From the NCBI GenBank assembly GCA_030141605.1, contig JAQGDQ010000198.1, forward strand, positions 325,421 through 389,420: DNA of 64,000 nt, written 5' to 3'. The stretch's first letter is position 1. Each line of letters starts with the position of its first letter. Under the pieces are notes generated by a model that worked only from the letters and a program-made list of their open reading frames with translations, searched no databases and was not told the DNA's origin. A program made the position numbers and the translations under genes. The stretch comes from Tubiluchus corallicola (lineage: Eukaryota > Priapulida > Priapulimorpha > Priapulimorphida > Tubiluchidae). Below are positions 49,537 to 62,264 of this stretch, piece by piece.

Positions 49537-52500
49537 ATGATGTCAGTGTCAAATTCACGGCAAGATGCTAACACGTCGCAATGGAACTTCGTCCTGGAAG
49601 AATTCGAAGATAGTTTGTTGAAAATAGACGAACCAGCGACAATAACTTTAACTGTGGTCTACGCACCGCTATTTCTGTTATCATTAGTAGGGAACGTTTC
49701 TGTGTGTGTAGTAGTATGTCGACATCATTATATGAGAAAGAACAAGAATTATTTTCTTGTCAATTTGAGCCTGGCTGATCTGTTGGTTACTGTTATCTGC
49801 GTTCCAGTAACTTTGGCGAGCGTCATATACCAAAGATGGGTCTACGGTACAGCCATATGTAAGCTTTCTGCATTCTTTCAAGGTGAGAAAAGTGAACTCA
49901 TAAATTTTATCTTCTCGTCAATGTTATTTTGTTTTTATAGGGATAATATTATAAAAGTCATTTAGATGGAATTGACAAAGATTTTGCATGTGTACGATTA
50001 TATATATATATATATAATCTTTATTTACCATAACTATAAAAGCATAAAAGAACATCGTAGCATGAGAATAAAATTCACACAACTGTTAAAGGCAAATGCG
50101 TCCAGTGCAAACTAAAAACTACTGTGCCAAAAATTTAAAACAAAATATACATTATAATGTTACACGCAAATTATAATAGACTATATACAATATATACATA
50201 CAAATTAAAATTGACGTGGGTAAATAAAATTTGCGGATGAATGTATATTATCGTTTACGTGTGTAGGGTTTTCAAAACGATTTAATGTATGTATTTTAAT
50301 TTTGATTTCAATTCGTCGAAAGACTTGATTTGTTTTAAATTTGATGGCAGGGTATTCCAAAGTTGAACTCCTTGTTTAGTGATAGAATTGTTGCCGTATT
50401 TGTTATTAGTGCGTATTTGTTTAATATTGTGTGTTTTTGGATTTAATGTTGGCTCCAAGAGGAGTGGAAGCTTATTTTTGACGAAGGGTGTGTTAATATT
50501 GTTGATGTATTTATATAAAAAGAGGATTGTGTAGAAGTCTTTATGTGCTTGTAAAATTGGGATTTTAAACATTGTTCTTAATTCTGTTGCAGAGGTTTGA
50601 TTTGTTATGAGAGACGTTTTATTTGAATAGCTAGCAACTAATCTTAATGCATAATTTTGAAGACTATTTAGTTTGTTATAGCTGTCTCTTGAAACTTCAT
50701 GAAAAAGTGTGCATCCGTAAAAAAAATGCGGTAGGGATTATGTCGATTAATCTGGCAGCGGTATAGGTCTGGACACTGGAATTAGTGAAACTAACAAAAA
50801 CGCTACCGAATAGATTGTACATTCTGCTCTTAAAATTAAACTGTCGAATATACCGTACTCTCCGACGTGACGGTACCTGACTGCCACACCATTTACTTGT
50901 TCCCGTCGCCGATGTCTGTCCCGAGTGCCTCCCAGTTCATTACTGATTGTAATGAAATTTACAGGACGATACGAGCATATTGACCAAAGTAGTCACGTGA
51001 CGTAACCAAATTTTGATACTCTACCACTCAATTCTATAATTGAAGGCCTTTCACAATAGGTTACTGCGTCACATGTTGGATTATTTTAGCCCTTTCATAA
51101 TAGGTTACTGCGTCACATGTTGGATTATTTTGAGATTTCGAAGTATGTATTATATACTGCTTGTCTAGAATATAACTTCCGTACAAATAAACGAGGTCGA
51201 TTTTGGTCACAAACTGCAATATCAAAATAGCGTTGATAACTTAAATTACATTTCAGTACTAAACGTTCTGATTTCATAAGACGCATACATTGGTTGCTTA
51301 GCAATGCTTTACTAGCACATTAAACATGCTTTTACATTAAACCGCAAGCGTGATAGGCCTATTTATCAAATTTGATGCAATAGCCTATAAATACTGCGTA
51401 AGCCTATTACACGAATTTCCTGCAAGTTGACGTTAAATGCTATGCATTTTATCCGTTCCCGGTGAACAAGTTATTAATCAAATAGCTAATATTTTCGAAA
51501 ACAAACATGATATTTTAATTAAGTTTCATACTTCCTATTCTTTAATCAATTACGACTTCGGATTGAGGAAGTTGTTCAAGTCAAAGACCAAATAAATGTC
51601 ACATATCAAACAACGTTATTATGTACACTTGCACAAGGGACTTTGCATTAACAAAAATAATAATCAAAATTGCATGTCACTTTGGGCCAGTGGCTTTCAT
51701 TTAGTTGTTATAGTTTATCATTTCTCTGTTAGCACGACGTTGTAAAGTCAGTAAACTAGTTAAATTAGTTGGACGTAAAGAAATGGTTTGTGCGCCAAAA
51801 AACGTACATTGAAATCCGTAATGAGTAGTGATTAACGTAGAAAAGAAAAAGCAGTGGAGCCAAGGTGGATCCTTGTGGTACACCGCAGGCAATTTTTATC
51901 CTTTATATAATGTACATACAGAAAATGCGGAAATGTCGTTATTTTTTTCTACTTTTCAAGTTCACGGTGGAAAATTCAAATGTCACAAAAGATAAAACCT
52001 ACGACAAAAACTTCGTAACCGTGTTTTATTCGAGTCGATTTATCCACTGTGAACACATTGGTTCTACATTTACGTCAAGCTCAGCTTAATTGCTTAAGAG
52101 CAATCGGTGTTATAATCGAGTTCTTCCTGCTCTGGGCGATTTAATGGCTTCACCTGTCGACCTATATCAGCATTAGAGGCTTCAGGAAGAGCTATTGCGC
52201 TCTCTATTCGTACTCCTGCCAGCGCTCTGGCAACGATGCATAATGACGTGAAGTTGAAATGTTTTTTTCAAACAGCACGACTTAGTTATCCACATTAGTA
52301 TCCTAGATACTGGCTTTCAGCGCTTTTGAACGCTGCAAAAAGAGCGCGTGTTCATTGGTTAAAGAAATGAGGTGGATTTGCACTTTGACGTTACAGGTTT
52401 CAGACAGACAATTAGTCGCAATAACGTAGCTAGTATGATGACGTAGGTGTGTGATTGTACCCCGTGGGATTGGTTCTGGATTTTGCCACTTAGCGGTCGT

Positions 52501-55500
52501 AATTTTGTCTTCCCTGACGTAATCGAGATAAATAAATAAAAGCGTTAGCAACAGCTAGGAATCACCGTGTTAAAAGCTTCGTGAGGCTTTTATACAGGAC
52601 GTGTATCGACAAAGAACTTTACGATCTCGAAATCTAGTGACTTCGAACATTTTGCATTGCTAAAGTTTTACACGTTTAAAACAATATTTTTACACACAAC
52701 TTCTTTGAAAAGGTACATATAAATACGTTGCTGTAAGGTGTAGTCGGTGAACAGCTCTAAGGCCCATAACCTTTAGAGGGCCCAGTGTTGTGCCAAAATT
52801 AGAGTAAAAACTACAAAAATCAGCAACATGTAACAATAACGAATCACTTTTAATTAATTTTAAATAAGGGTAGTAAACTACTTGTAACGATTACCAATAA
52901 CTTACGATAAGGAACACAGTATGGGATTTAAAACGTAAACTCGGAGACAGAAAAGGAGAGGAGGGCCCAAAATCCATGGCCCCTGCCCTAAAACTCTCTT
53001 GAGGGCGCTGAATACCTGGAGCTCAGGACTTTAATGTTTGATTTTTTACAGCCACAAATGCAATATCACAACATTGCAGCTAAACTATGGCCACAAATAG
53101 CATGTCGTCGCCGTTAGATGTTAACTATAAGCCTAATTATCTCTGCACAGCCTTTTCGTCAAAGGCTACAGTCGACTAATTACACGTAAAATTACATCTT
53201 ATAACTTGCAAATGTCACTGCTGCAGTTCCGATCCGCCAGGCATTGCTGTCCTATGAATTATACTACATACTGCATTCATACTGAATAATAGAGCCAAAA
53301 ATATCGCCGACTTATCTGCGTTGCTGCTTTGTTAATATTTAATGTCCATTGCGCTAATAATGTTACGTGATATGTCCATCCTGTCATTACAAAATGCTAG
53401 AAAAACATCGAAAACGTGATGACAAAACATAATTATAGCATTAATGACATGGTGACAGAGACCTATATGTTATATACACAAATATTCTACAAAATATATT
53501 AATCCGTTACTATTGTATTGTTTATAAAGCCAATATATATGTTGCACGAGCATTGCTATTAGACCCATCTTGCTATATGGCCATGACAGTTTCAAAATGT
53601 CGTGTCCCTATAGGGTCTATAGCTATAGTAGCTACAACTCTAGCTATAAAGAAGTAACTATAGCCCTTAAATATTAGTGTGGCTACTCCTGCCTGAAAAT
53701 GAAGGCATTGTGTATATTTTTATTTTTACAGTATTTTGTGTTTTTAATTACTTAAAGATTCATCATCATCACCACCATCGTCATCACCATCATCATCATC
53801 ATCTTTTTCACCACAATCACATCATCATCATCATCACCATCATCATCAGTGCCATTAGCATCATCATCACCGTCATCATCACCATCATCAGTCACCACCA
53901 CCACCACCATCATCATCAGTACCATCAGCATCATCATCACCGTCATCATCACCATCATCAGTCACCACCACCACCACCATCATCATCAGTACCATCAGCA
54001 TCATCATCACCGTCATCATTGTCATCATCACCATCATCATTGCTATATTCTTTTAGAATCACACGCCATGCCGTATACGTTACAGCAGCCTGCTCGTTTG
54101 TAGAAAAACTCTTGCTGCTGCAGTTTTATTACCTTCTCTTGACTACATTGCAACCTAAGTTAACGAGCTGTCTTCGCAGCATGCATAACAACCAGTCTTC
54201 TAGCATAATTAAATGATCCGCCTGCAATCATTGCCAAGACCTAACAGTTTCAATATGTAATAAATGGTTTCTGCGTCTGTCATTACCTTTGTCAAGCATA
54301 GTCGTCGCACCGCTGAACTCTGGCTACATTAAAGCACAAGAAAACGGTCTTCATAAACAAAGCTTGCAAATTCGTCTTGAAATTTCATATCGCTTAACAT
54401 GCTGCTGCTTCTTGCACACACGAATAAGCCTGTATAAAACCTGTAAATTTAAACTCTCGCTATGACCATTAGGCGCGGTCATTTTAACGGTAAGTCGTTT
54501 GAAACAAGTTCAGATAACATTGTGTAAAATCTGGAAAAATAATTAGAACATTCGTAGAACATTCTTCGCTAGCTAAGTTCAAATTACTTTATATTGTCAA
54601 TAAGATCAATAACGTGTTTTTTTTTCGTGAATAAGTGACGCACACTGAGATGGCGATGCAGTGATATTTTACCCGGTGACGCGAGCACTTTAAATTATTA
54701 GGAATTATTAAATTATTATTTCTTTTCCAATTACGTAAGTTTAAAAAAACAGATAAACGTAATGCTAAGTAACATAACTTTGTATGAAAAGCTCTTTGGG
54801 ATATACTCTAAAATTCCCTTTTCTTCACTTCAAATATTCCAGTACGTTTTAATATTCCAGTACGTTCTAATATTCCAGTACGTTTTAATATTCCAGTGCG
54901 TTCTAATATTCCAGCACGTTCTAATATTCCAGTACGTTCTAATATTCCAGTACGTTCTAATGTTTAAGGAAACGGCAGAATAGGGAATTCAGGTGGATTG
55001 GCTGGTAAATTCCAAGGTTTTTCGTTACGTGAAAGACACATTAACATACATGTGCTAATTATGAGTTCAGCAAGAAACAATTCTTCGAAAGCATGCAGAC
55101 GTGATTCGAACTGTAAAAAATTGTATCAGCCAGTTAAATCCAGATAACATTTCTTCATTTGAAAGGAGTTCTCTTGTTGATGATGCTTTAAATTTTGTTC
55201 ATGATACACACTTTTTAACCACGTCTCATAGACTTATCCTAGAGATTTGCTAGATGTAAAACAGCTGCTTATAGATTCATTTTTCCTCGGGCTTCTTGTC
55301 TGTGCAATTCTTTAACTCAGAATTGAATCCCAGAGCACAACAATGTCACTCGATTCAAGATTAAAAGATGTCTTGAAGAAATTAGTTATTATGAATATTA
55401 TTTCTCTGGACAATTTTCACTACTTGATTGAAGACGCTTACCTTGACTGTTACTATTAACTTTGTCCCAGGTCATTTGCATAAAAAATACGAGTAGATGA

Positions 55501-58500
55501 CGTATTGTTTTTTTAATTTGTGCAAATATTTTTTGTGGAATAAGGGTAGGAATTTGAGCCTAAAGATTGTTCTATGTTGACGACCATTTAATCTAATACT
55601 TTTTTAAATATTTTCTTTGGTAAGTTGGCCAAAATTGCTGATGAAATAGTGAAGGTTTCCCCATAAATTATCATCAAGCGAGAGATTTGCATGACATGGA
55701 CGCCAGATTTACGGCTTACACAAAATAAAGCGCTTGGAAAGGGAAAAACAAAAGAATTTTCGTCGCCTAAATGATTTATATTTGTTAAATCAACAGTGTA
55801 GCTTTCTACCGTTGCATGTTCCGCTTGCCTCACTGCCGCAACGAAACACAGAAATGACATAAATCAACGCGACTTGAACGCTTGAAAAACTGAGATCATT
55901 AAATCACAGCTAAACCGACTCGTTCATTCATACAAATGGTGTTTATCTTCGTTTATCTCCTCGCGTTGTGACGTCACGCTGACGCATTCATTGTCAAGCT
56001 TACAATGACTATCTAGGGATGGCAACAGTACACAAATAATTACTGCAGCATAAAGACTTTATGCAGGTTTTGTTTCAGGCAGAAAAATTTTTATAGACTA
56101 AATGCCATTTAAGCTTGACATTTCCAACACAGAGCTTCCTGTGGGACTTGGGAGTTTCTTTCGTCTTACTTTGAACAATCTAATGCAGCATAAACGATGT
56201 TTACTAATGTTTGAATTATACGTTATTGAATAATGTGATACAAGCATAATAGTATTGACAAATGTTTTCATTTATGAAGCGTTGTGTATTGTATCCAACA
56301 AACCCTGTGAGGGCTGAAACACGTCTCGGACAAGAGGGAAATTTGACGTAAATTCAATGAAACTAAGTGCAGTAGTTTCTGTGGCAGTAATGACCGTGCA
56401 GTCAAGCGAGAGCAATAATAACCGGTTGACTGCACGCAGCAGAGCCATACTGTATTACATGAAGGAGAACAAAGACAACATCACGGCGAAACAAATCCCT
56501 TTATAGGTTTCCTCGCAAACGAGTAACCAAGAAATCTAATTGTTTATCAGTTTTGAAAATTGTTTTTGCATCGCTTTTAAAATTCTTATGGACTGCTAGT
56601 GACTGCTTGACCTTACAGCTGGATCCAAAAACACTTGCAATCTTGCCGGGACTCAAGCAACATGCATCACACTCAGTAATGTCCTGTTGCAATCCTTCAA
56701 AAATTACCAAGAAAAACAAAATGCATTGTGCACATTTTTGTTGTTATTGAACGATGTACCATGAACACGGCAGGAGCTTGGCATCCCCGTAAGTGTACTG
56801 AATCCCTCTCTCCAGAGAAGTCTAGATTTACATTCTGTCAGATTGTTATTCCCTTGGGAAGCAGCTAGTCGTCTTGTCCCTGATGAAGTTTCTGTGTTTC
56901 TGGCTATAACGTGTTATCTATTTGTAACGAGTACAAAACTTTTAACACTTTCATTTAACTTTAAACGAAAATTTACTCTTATAGTTTCTTCAAGTTTTCT
57001 CTTATATATCAGATGTATGCAGTTATGTTAGGGAAGAATAAATGCGGACTGTAAATTTCATTAAAGAAGTGATATGGGCTCTAGAACGTAATTGTTTTGA
57101 TTTTTTGACATGAATTAGTTGTACGCCATATTAACATACCTTACTCTCACTTAATTGTATACATTGCTTACTAATCTTGTTAATTAATGTTATTTTACTT
57201 GTTGATTTGTTTGTACATTTAATGTAATTGTACAATGTGTTTGAATATATATTACTTTGTATCTATCTTCTGTCTTTATATGTTGGTTTTGTCTCCTCAA
57301 ATTAATTTGTCGAGCTAATGCCATATAACCCTTTCGTTGCATTATCGAACAGTTCTTGGAACTTAAGCTTTAGGGGTGATGTTATAAACCCACAAGTAAT
57401 TAAACTTTTTAGGACAGGAGACTTGAAACAGGACAATATACAACCTGGATTTGAACTAAGGACCTTCTGCTTACAAGGCAAGCTCGTTAGATCATTAGGC
57501 CTCTGTATTTCTCAGTGATCGAGCCAGTCCTCCCTTTGTAACTGGCCATCAAAATTCATCATTTCCAATGACAGATAAAGTGATTCTAAGTAGTTCAGTT
57601 ATTTGAGGTAGCGGTCGCTTTCAAAAGAACGTAGCGAAAAAACAGATTGCACTCAGCATTACCCCAACCGATAGCTGATCAGCTTAGAATATGGGCACTA
57701 AGCTAAACACCTAATCTCTGGTAATTGATTATGCACGGAGCATAATACTAGTGTGCTCTTGCGCGCATAACAAAACTTTGGTGGGAATTACATGTATTAT
57801 GGAAATCTGCTTGAGAATGCGCTCAACACACACGCTAAGTAGCTTGTTGTTGTTGCTTACGTGTTATTCAACATGGCTTCACGCAGCTCTCGAGATTCAA
57901 TAAACCCGAGGTTTGTAAGCTAGCGCTGACCCCAATCACTTTGACCATTACTAGACACAAGAATCGATCTATACTGATCGATAAATGGGGTTAGCGACCA
58001 TCTAAGTGCAATGCGGTCAGCAATAAATTCAATCCCAAAGGTCACTCTCAGTGCAAAGGGTCGGCCAAAACGTGATGGAATGGCGTGTTCAAAAGCATGG
58101 GAAAATATCATTATTCCAGCTGACCTGACAAAAGAGGCTTAGAGATTCTAGACTGATACGGTAAAAGAGGTTTAGTGCAAGAAGCTAACAACCGATTTTC
58201 AGAAGGGAGGGGTTAGCTTGAGGCCAAAGAGCACGTGCCACCCCGAGGGAACAGAAATAACTTGAGGGCGGGGAGTCAATCACGAGTGCAAAGCATGAGC
58301 AATCAGCTCAGAATGATTTAATCCAATCTTAAAACCACTTCTTGCTAAACTTGTTTAAATACAAACCTCTATTAAGTTAGTGCAATACATTGTAATTTTA
58401 AGCGCAGTTAACTGACTTGGCTTATTAAACGGCTTAAATATGTTCAGAAATTGTGAGCAGCTATGAAAAAACGTCCAAAGGCTCCAAACCTCCAACCCCA

Positions 58501-60133
58501 AACATCCCTGAACGCGTAGTTTTAACGTCTAGTCCATACCTGAGCGAAGGATGGCAGAACTGACCTCTAATTAGGTTAGACCAGATTGACGCATGTCTTT
58601 CAGTTGTGTAAAGCAACATATAATATAGGCCTACCTACGCATCAACTTGCGTCACACTTTTGTCCAGCTGACAAATTGACTCCATTTGTCAAAAGCGGCA
58701 AGCTCCAAGGGAAAGCAGGTGCTAATTTAACAGGGGAATAAGGCTTGGTGACAAACCGCGGCCGCAACGCGTATGACGCTTAGGTTGTACGTGACGTAAA
58801 CATGATTTACAACACAAACGGATGACAGCCAGAGATGATAGAACTCGGTTTGCTGTGCAAGATTTCTTCCCTTTTGTAGCTTTTATATTAACGTAATAAT
58901 AATGTTGCGTCAAACTTTTAAGTTTTCTGACGAACAAGACAAATATTAGATATCACTATGATTCATTTGTGTTGACCAATGTGTAAAAAGAGCTTTCAAT
59001 GACGTATCAGAGGCGTACTGCCTGTCAGTTGCATAGTTTCTTATAGCGTTTGTTTAATTAATAACCCAATTTTAACCCTACAGATAAAACTTACAGAAGA
59101 CTTGTGTGCATAAATACATGTTTATATTCATGTGCTAATAAGAATTTATTTACTTACTGTCGTCATTGCCATGATTCATCATCATCATCATAGTCACTAC
59201 CGTCATCACCACCATCACCATCACCAGCATGATCACCATCATTGATCATCGTCAGCATCAGCATCATCATCATCATCATCATCACGTTGTCAATAAATAA
59301 ATTTTCGTCATTAAGCAGAGAATTTTAATGAATTTTGTTTAAATTTAGGTGTGGCAGTAGCAGCCAGCATCTACTCACTGACAGCTCTGAGCCTGGACAG
59401 GTATCTTGCAATCAAGCATCCAGCCATATTTCGGAGAGTCAGTAACCATAGCAACGGCTTGAAGTTGATCGGTTTGATCTGGCTGGTGTCCATGTTGTTC
59501 ATGATGCCGATGCTGTACGTCAGGCAAGTGGATCGCCATCATATCCCAGAATTCAGTTATGAGTTATCAATGTGCATCGAGGTCTGGTCAACAGAGTCGT
59601 CCAAAAATGCATTCGCTGTGTTCATGTTGGTGGCAACCTACGTCATCCCATGTTCCGTAATTGTCTATTGTCATTACATTGTCTGTAAAACGCTCAACAC
59701 CTCTGACATGTTGCGTCAAGACTCGGACGGCAGCGGGGAAGGCAAACATGTCAACCGTCGTCGCATTGCTCAAATGCTTGTCGTGCTCGTCTTATGCTTT
59801 GTCGCTTGTTGGCTACCGTACAATCTGCTGTCACTGTACATTGATTTGACCAACAACTCCACGTTCAGCCACATTCTTCCATTCACCCTCCTCCTAGCTC
59901 ACGCCAACAGCGCCGTCAATCCAATCATTTACTGGATGCTGAACAGCCACTTTAGAGCTGGATTCAATGGCATATTCAGCTGCGGATGGACTTCCATGTA
60001 CACAGCCGCTAAAAAGTCAAGTTCGGTACAAGATCCGCCTAAGATTATCATCCAGGACGTCAATGAATCTACTAGACAAGAAAATGGTTGCAAAACTGTT
60101 ACTGTGGGAATTGGTTTAGGAGACAGTGTCTGA
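49537..60133 (+). CDS. rhodopsin-family neuropeptide-type GPCR, two coding exons
   Basis: Seven-transmembrane receptor expected at the plasma membrane, signalling through G proteins. Exons 49537-49882 and 59349-60133; donor CAAG/GTGAGA, acceptor TTTAG, phase 1; the join gives 376 residues. The start ATG has an in-frame TGA 24 bases upstream. Features: N-glycosylation NTS at 12; TM1 with GN at 52-53; TM2 NLSLADLL (D81); W101 before TM3; disulfide Cys 108 and 191; DRYLAI at 132; RRRIAQMLVVLVLCF into TM6 with CWLP at 269; NPIIY at 306 in TM7; a cysteine at 327 in helix 8 as a palmitoylation candidate. The intron site just after the TM3 cysteine is frequent in peptide receptors. The pattern fits the orexin/allatotropin, NPFF/SIFamide, trissin and tachykinin receptor branches; the ligand cannot be told from sequence. 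The intron carries LINE debris and CAT repeats. Confidence 0.95.
49998..50730 (-). mobile_element. LINE fragment: ORF2 C-terminus and 3' UTR
   Basis: Minus-strand frame about 50725-50282: YGCTLFHEVSRDSYNKLNSL, QNYALRLV, TELRTMFKIPILQAHKDFY and GVQLWNTLPSNLKQIKSF, then ELKSKLKYIH and stop. These are the usual post-RT and closing motifs of LINE ORF2. The 3' UTR runs to about 50015 and ends at a TA microsatellite (49999-50018). Related 3' UTR at 44980. Lies in the GPCR intron, opposite orientation. Confidence 0.8.
51050..51125. repeat. tandem duplication, unit about 42 bp
   Basis: AATAGGTTACTGCGTCACAT and GTTGGATTATTTT occur twice in direct succession. Confidence 0.85.
51740..51895 (-). mobile_element. 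reverse-transcriptase core fragment
   Basis: Minus-strand frame CGVPQGSTLAPLLFLFYVN, then HYSLRISMYVFW, before a stop. GVPQGSxLAPLLFxxYxN is RT motif block 4/5 of LINEs. It is separated by about 1 kb of unrecognisable sequence from the C-terminal fragment at 49998-50730 and may come from the same damaged insertion. Confidence 0.7.
52100..53740. other. GPCR intron sequence, nothing recognised
   Basis: No frames, tandem units or terminal inverted repeats recognised by eye. Confidence 0.35.
53756..54045. repeat. CAT/CAC trinucleotide repeat tract
   Basis: Imperfect (CAT)n with CAC and CGT interruptions; an internal segment containing CATCATCAGTACCATCAGCA recurs about every 70 bases (53860, 53910, 53975). 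His-rich open frames across it are artefacts. Confidence 0.95.
54327..54835 (+). repeat. interspersed repeat family Y, longest copy
   Basis: Contains AAAGCACAAGAAAACGG, GCGGTCATTTTAACGGTAAG, CAATAAGATCAATAACGTG, GCACACTGAGATGGCGATG, TTTTACCCGGTGACGCGAGC and CTCTTTGGGATATACTCTAA. No coding capacity. Confidence 0.7.
54833..54963. repeat. 18-bp tandem repeat, about eight copies
   Basis: TTCTAATATTCCAGTACG repeated with few changes directly after the family Y copy. Confidence 0.93.
55255..55400 (+). mobile_element. LINE ORF2 C-terminal remnant
   Basis: Plus-strand frame KTAAYRFIFPRASCLCNSLT, a stop, then NNVTRFKIKRCLEE. The YRFxFFPRxxxLWNSLP...FKxxL pattern is a common LINE ending; here the tryptophan is lost and a stop interrupts it. 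Confidence 0.45.
56395..56436. other. perfect 11-bp inverted repeat
   Basis: CGTGCAGTCAA and TTGACTGCACG separated by 20 bases. Hairpin-capable; function unknown. Confidence 0.6.
57400..57520 (-). mobile_element. tRNA-derived SINE head
   Basis: Reverse strand GAGGCCTAATGATCTAACG (A box), GCCTTGTAAGCAGAAGG (anticodon-like arm, TGT) and TAGTTCAAATCCAGG (B box). The T stem is imperfect. Lies in the GPCR intron. Confidence 0.55.
57540..59170. other. GPCR intron sequence, nothing recognised
   Basis: No coding exon or clear repeat; GCTGACCCCAATCA near 57925 and TGGGGTTAGCG near 57986 form a weak inverted pair. Confidence 0.35.
59176..59285. repeat. ATC trinucleotide repeat tract
   Basis: Imperfect (ATC)n ending about 65 bases before the acceptor of GPCR exon 2, a second tract like that at 53756. 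Confidence 0.95.
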
Positions 60134-60149
60134 GTCTTTGAACGACAAT

Positions 60150-60870
60150 AACAAAAATGGTTAATTTAAAGAAAAACCGGACGACTGTTTAGACTCATTC
60201 TTATATTAATTTACTATCCAAAATGTGCATTTTCTTGTTAATATAAAAGTTAGCAATTATTTCTTATATTTGAATAATTAGCTTAGAAAGTTAATTAACG
60301 GCAACTGAACACAGAAACTAACCACAGTTGTGCAATGGCAGGTATCTTTCCTTGCACGTCAAGCACGTTTGCGTAAGTGTTACTGCTTAAACGCACGATG
60401 TCACGAAAATGGGCTCTACGTAATATGAGGTCAGAAACTAACACTGCAGTTCATGATCATGGTTGTCACGGTACCGCCTTCTATTTGTCGGCCATGCTCA
60501 TCTGACAAAAAAGTGCGGTTGCCAATTTTAGTAGATTCATTGAACCGCACGTAGCTTTGAAAGTTTAACAAAAGTTGAGTATCCGTGGTAGCCTAATTAT
60601 TATTTAATCTAAGCTTTGATTTAAAAAAAACTATTGTAGTTTTCAATATTTTACAGCACACTTTATTCTGAACTAATGTTTACACAATCGTCCGGTTTTC
60701 CTTTAAAACTAAAATGCAGGCCCGTAATTACCAGCTTGTGAATATATCATAGTCGTTACATCAGAAGTTAAAAAAGATCTCAATTTTTATGGTTAACTGT
60801 TTATTAATCGTTAAATTCGAAATCAAAAGGATTGTAATTTTATCCACGTTTTTTTCGTTATCTTTCTTTT
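60150..60870 (+). other. 3' flank of GPCR gene
   Basis: No open frame. The 3' UTR should begin here. I do not see a clear AATAAA within the first 700 bases. Confidence 0.35.
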
Positions 60871-60879
60871 GCTCAGCCT

Positions 60880-60936
60880 CATAGATTTAGATAAAGCGCG
60901 TGCGCCTGCGCCTAGGAGGCACCATCTAAATCTATG
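60880..60936. other. strong GC-capped hairpin
   Basis: A perfect 13-bp stem CATAGATTTAGAT / ATCTAAATCTATG encloses GTGCGCCT...AGGAGGCAC, which can extend the stem. GCTCAGCC occurs directly on both sides (60871 and 60936). It may be a small foldback insertion with duplicated target or an RNA structure in the GPCR 3' UTR. Confidence 0.6.
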
Positions 60937-61959
60937 CTCAGCCCACAAAAATCTTTTCTTCTCAGCACGTGCACACTACACTGTACTCTCTACGACTTTC
61001 TCGCTAAGCGTGACAGCTTTTGGTTCAACAACATAATCATGATATCACCATTCACAATACAAATTATGGAAAGACCCAGAATGACCCTTAAAATGCAAAC
61101 AAAAATATTGATCAGAAAATAATCACTAAACGGTCAGAGAAATAACGTGACAAGTCTATTGACGAAATGAGATTGACCGTTTGCAGTATTCTACTGTAAA
61201 TGCTATATTATTTGCACAAAATTTTATAGCTGTTTAAACTAAGTCATAATATACACTGCAATTAAGTCTATCACACTCAAATATCTTGCCGTCCATTCTC
61301 TCCAATGTATATTCAAGAGAAATTAAGTAATGAATAATTCTAAAGAGTCCTGTAATTATACGTACTGAGCCGAAGGATTGCTTACTAACAATATCGTGAG
61401 TATTCGTGTAATCTTCCCAATATTCCAGAACCCTTTTACAGCATTGGTAGTCGAAGAGTAATTATTTGAGTAAGAAGTGATACTTAATATGACATAATAC
61501 CTCTCCCTGCATAAAGTTGAATTTTACTAATAATTTCCGCCCAGTATAAACAGGGGGCTAATATTAAATAATGTGCAAAACAAAAATTGGTAATAAACTG
61601 ATTTGCCGATATTGTCAAGTTTTACATTGACTGAAAACCAAAACTTAATATCTACTTAATCGTACCTGTAAAATAAAAACTGACTATAGATGGACAACTG
61701 TTGTGATTTTTGCATTTTTGTTACATAACCATTGCATTTGTTGCATTCTGTGTGTTTTCTCTTTACATAAACCGAGAAGCCCGGTCGAAAAGCTGGAACA
61801 GATGAATATAAGAAACTAAGTAAAGTAAACTAAATTAAAGTATCACGAATGGAATGTATGTCACTTCGTCAGTGTACAAACAGCCAATAGTGCAGTTCGC
61901 CAGTGTACATTTCGTTTGTAAAAATGCTATAACGTAGTTTTTTTGAGTTTATAGGTTTC

Positions 61960-62072
61960 ATTGTCAATATACATTTTTATTTATTTACTTATTTATCTAT
62001 TTATTTGTTTGTTTATTTGTTTGTTATTTATTTATTTGTTTGTTTATTTATTTATCTATTTGTTTCATCTAA
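61960..62072. repeat. TTTA/TTTG simple repeat
   Basis: Runs of TTTATTTA and TTTGTTTG alternate over about 110 bases. Confidence 0.9.
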
Positions 62073-62264
62073 CTAGGTTACTATGATTATGTATATACAG
62101 TATGTTCAGTATGACAAAAATAAAAGCAGAGAAACAAAGTTGAAAACTTTCCATATTCTGCGTTGGTAAGTCTTCGTCTAGCACTGAGGTTTTTGTCAAA
62201 GGGTAAATGATATGAAATATAGCAGAGAAACTTTATCAGCAAAATGTTTACAGTCGAAATGCAT

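Noticed and set aside
53677-54216. Histidine-rich protein
   Set aside because: Translation of a CAT repeat inside the GPCR intron.
54762-54983. Hydrophobic repeat peptide IFQYVL
   Set aside because: Product of the 18-bp tandem repeat with no start context or conserved flanks.
59588-59849. Small frames inside the GPCR exon 2
   Set aside because: Shadows of the receptor frame.
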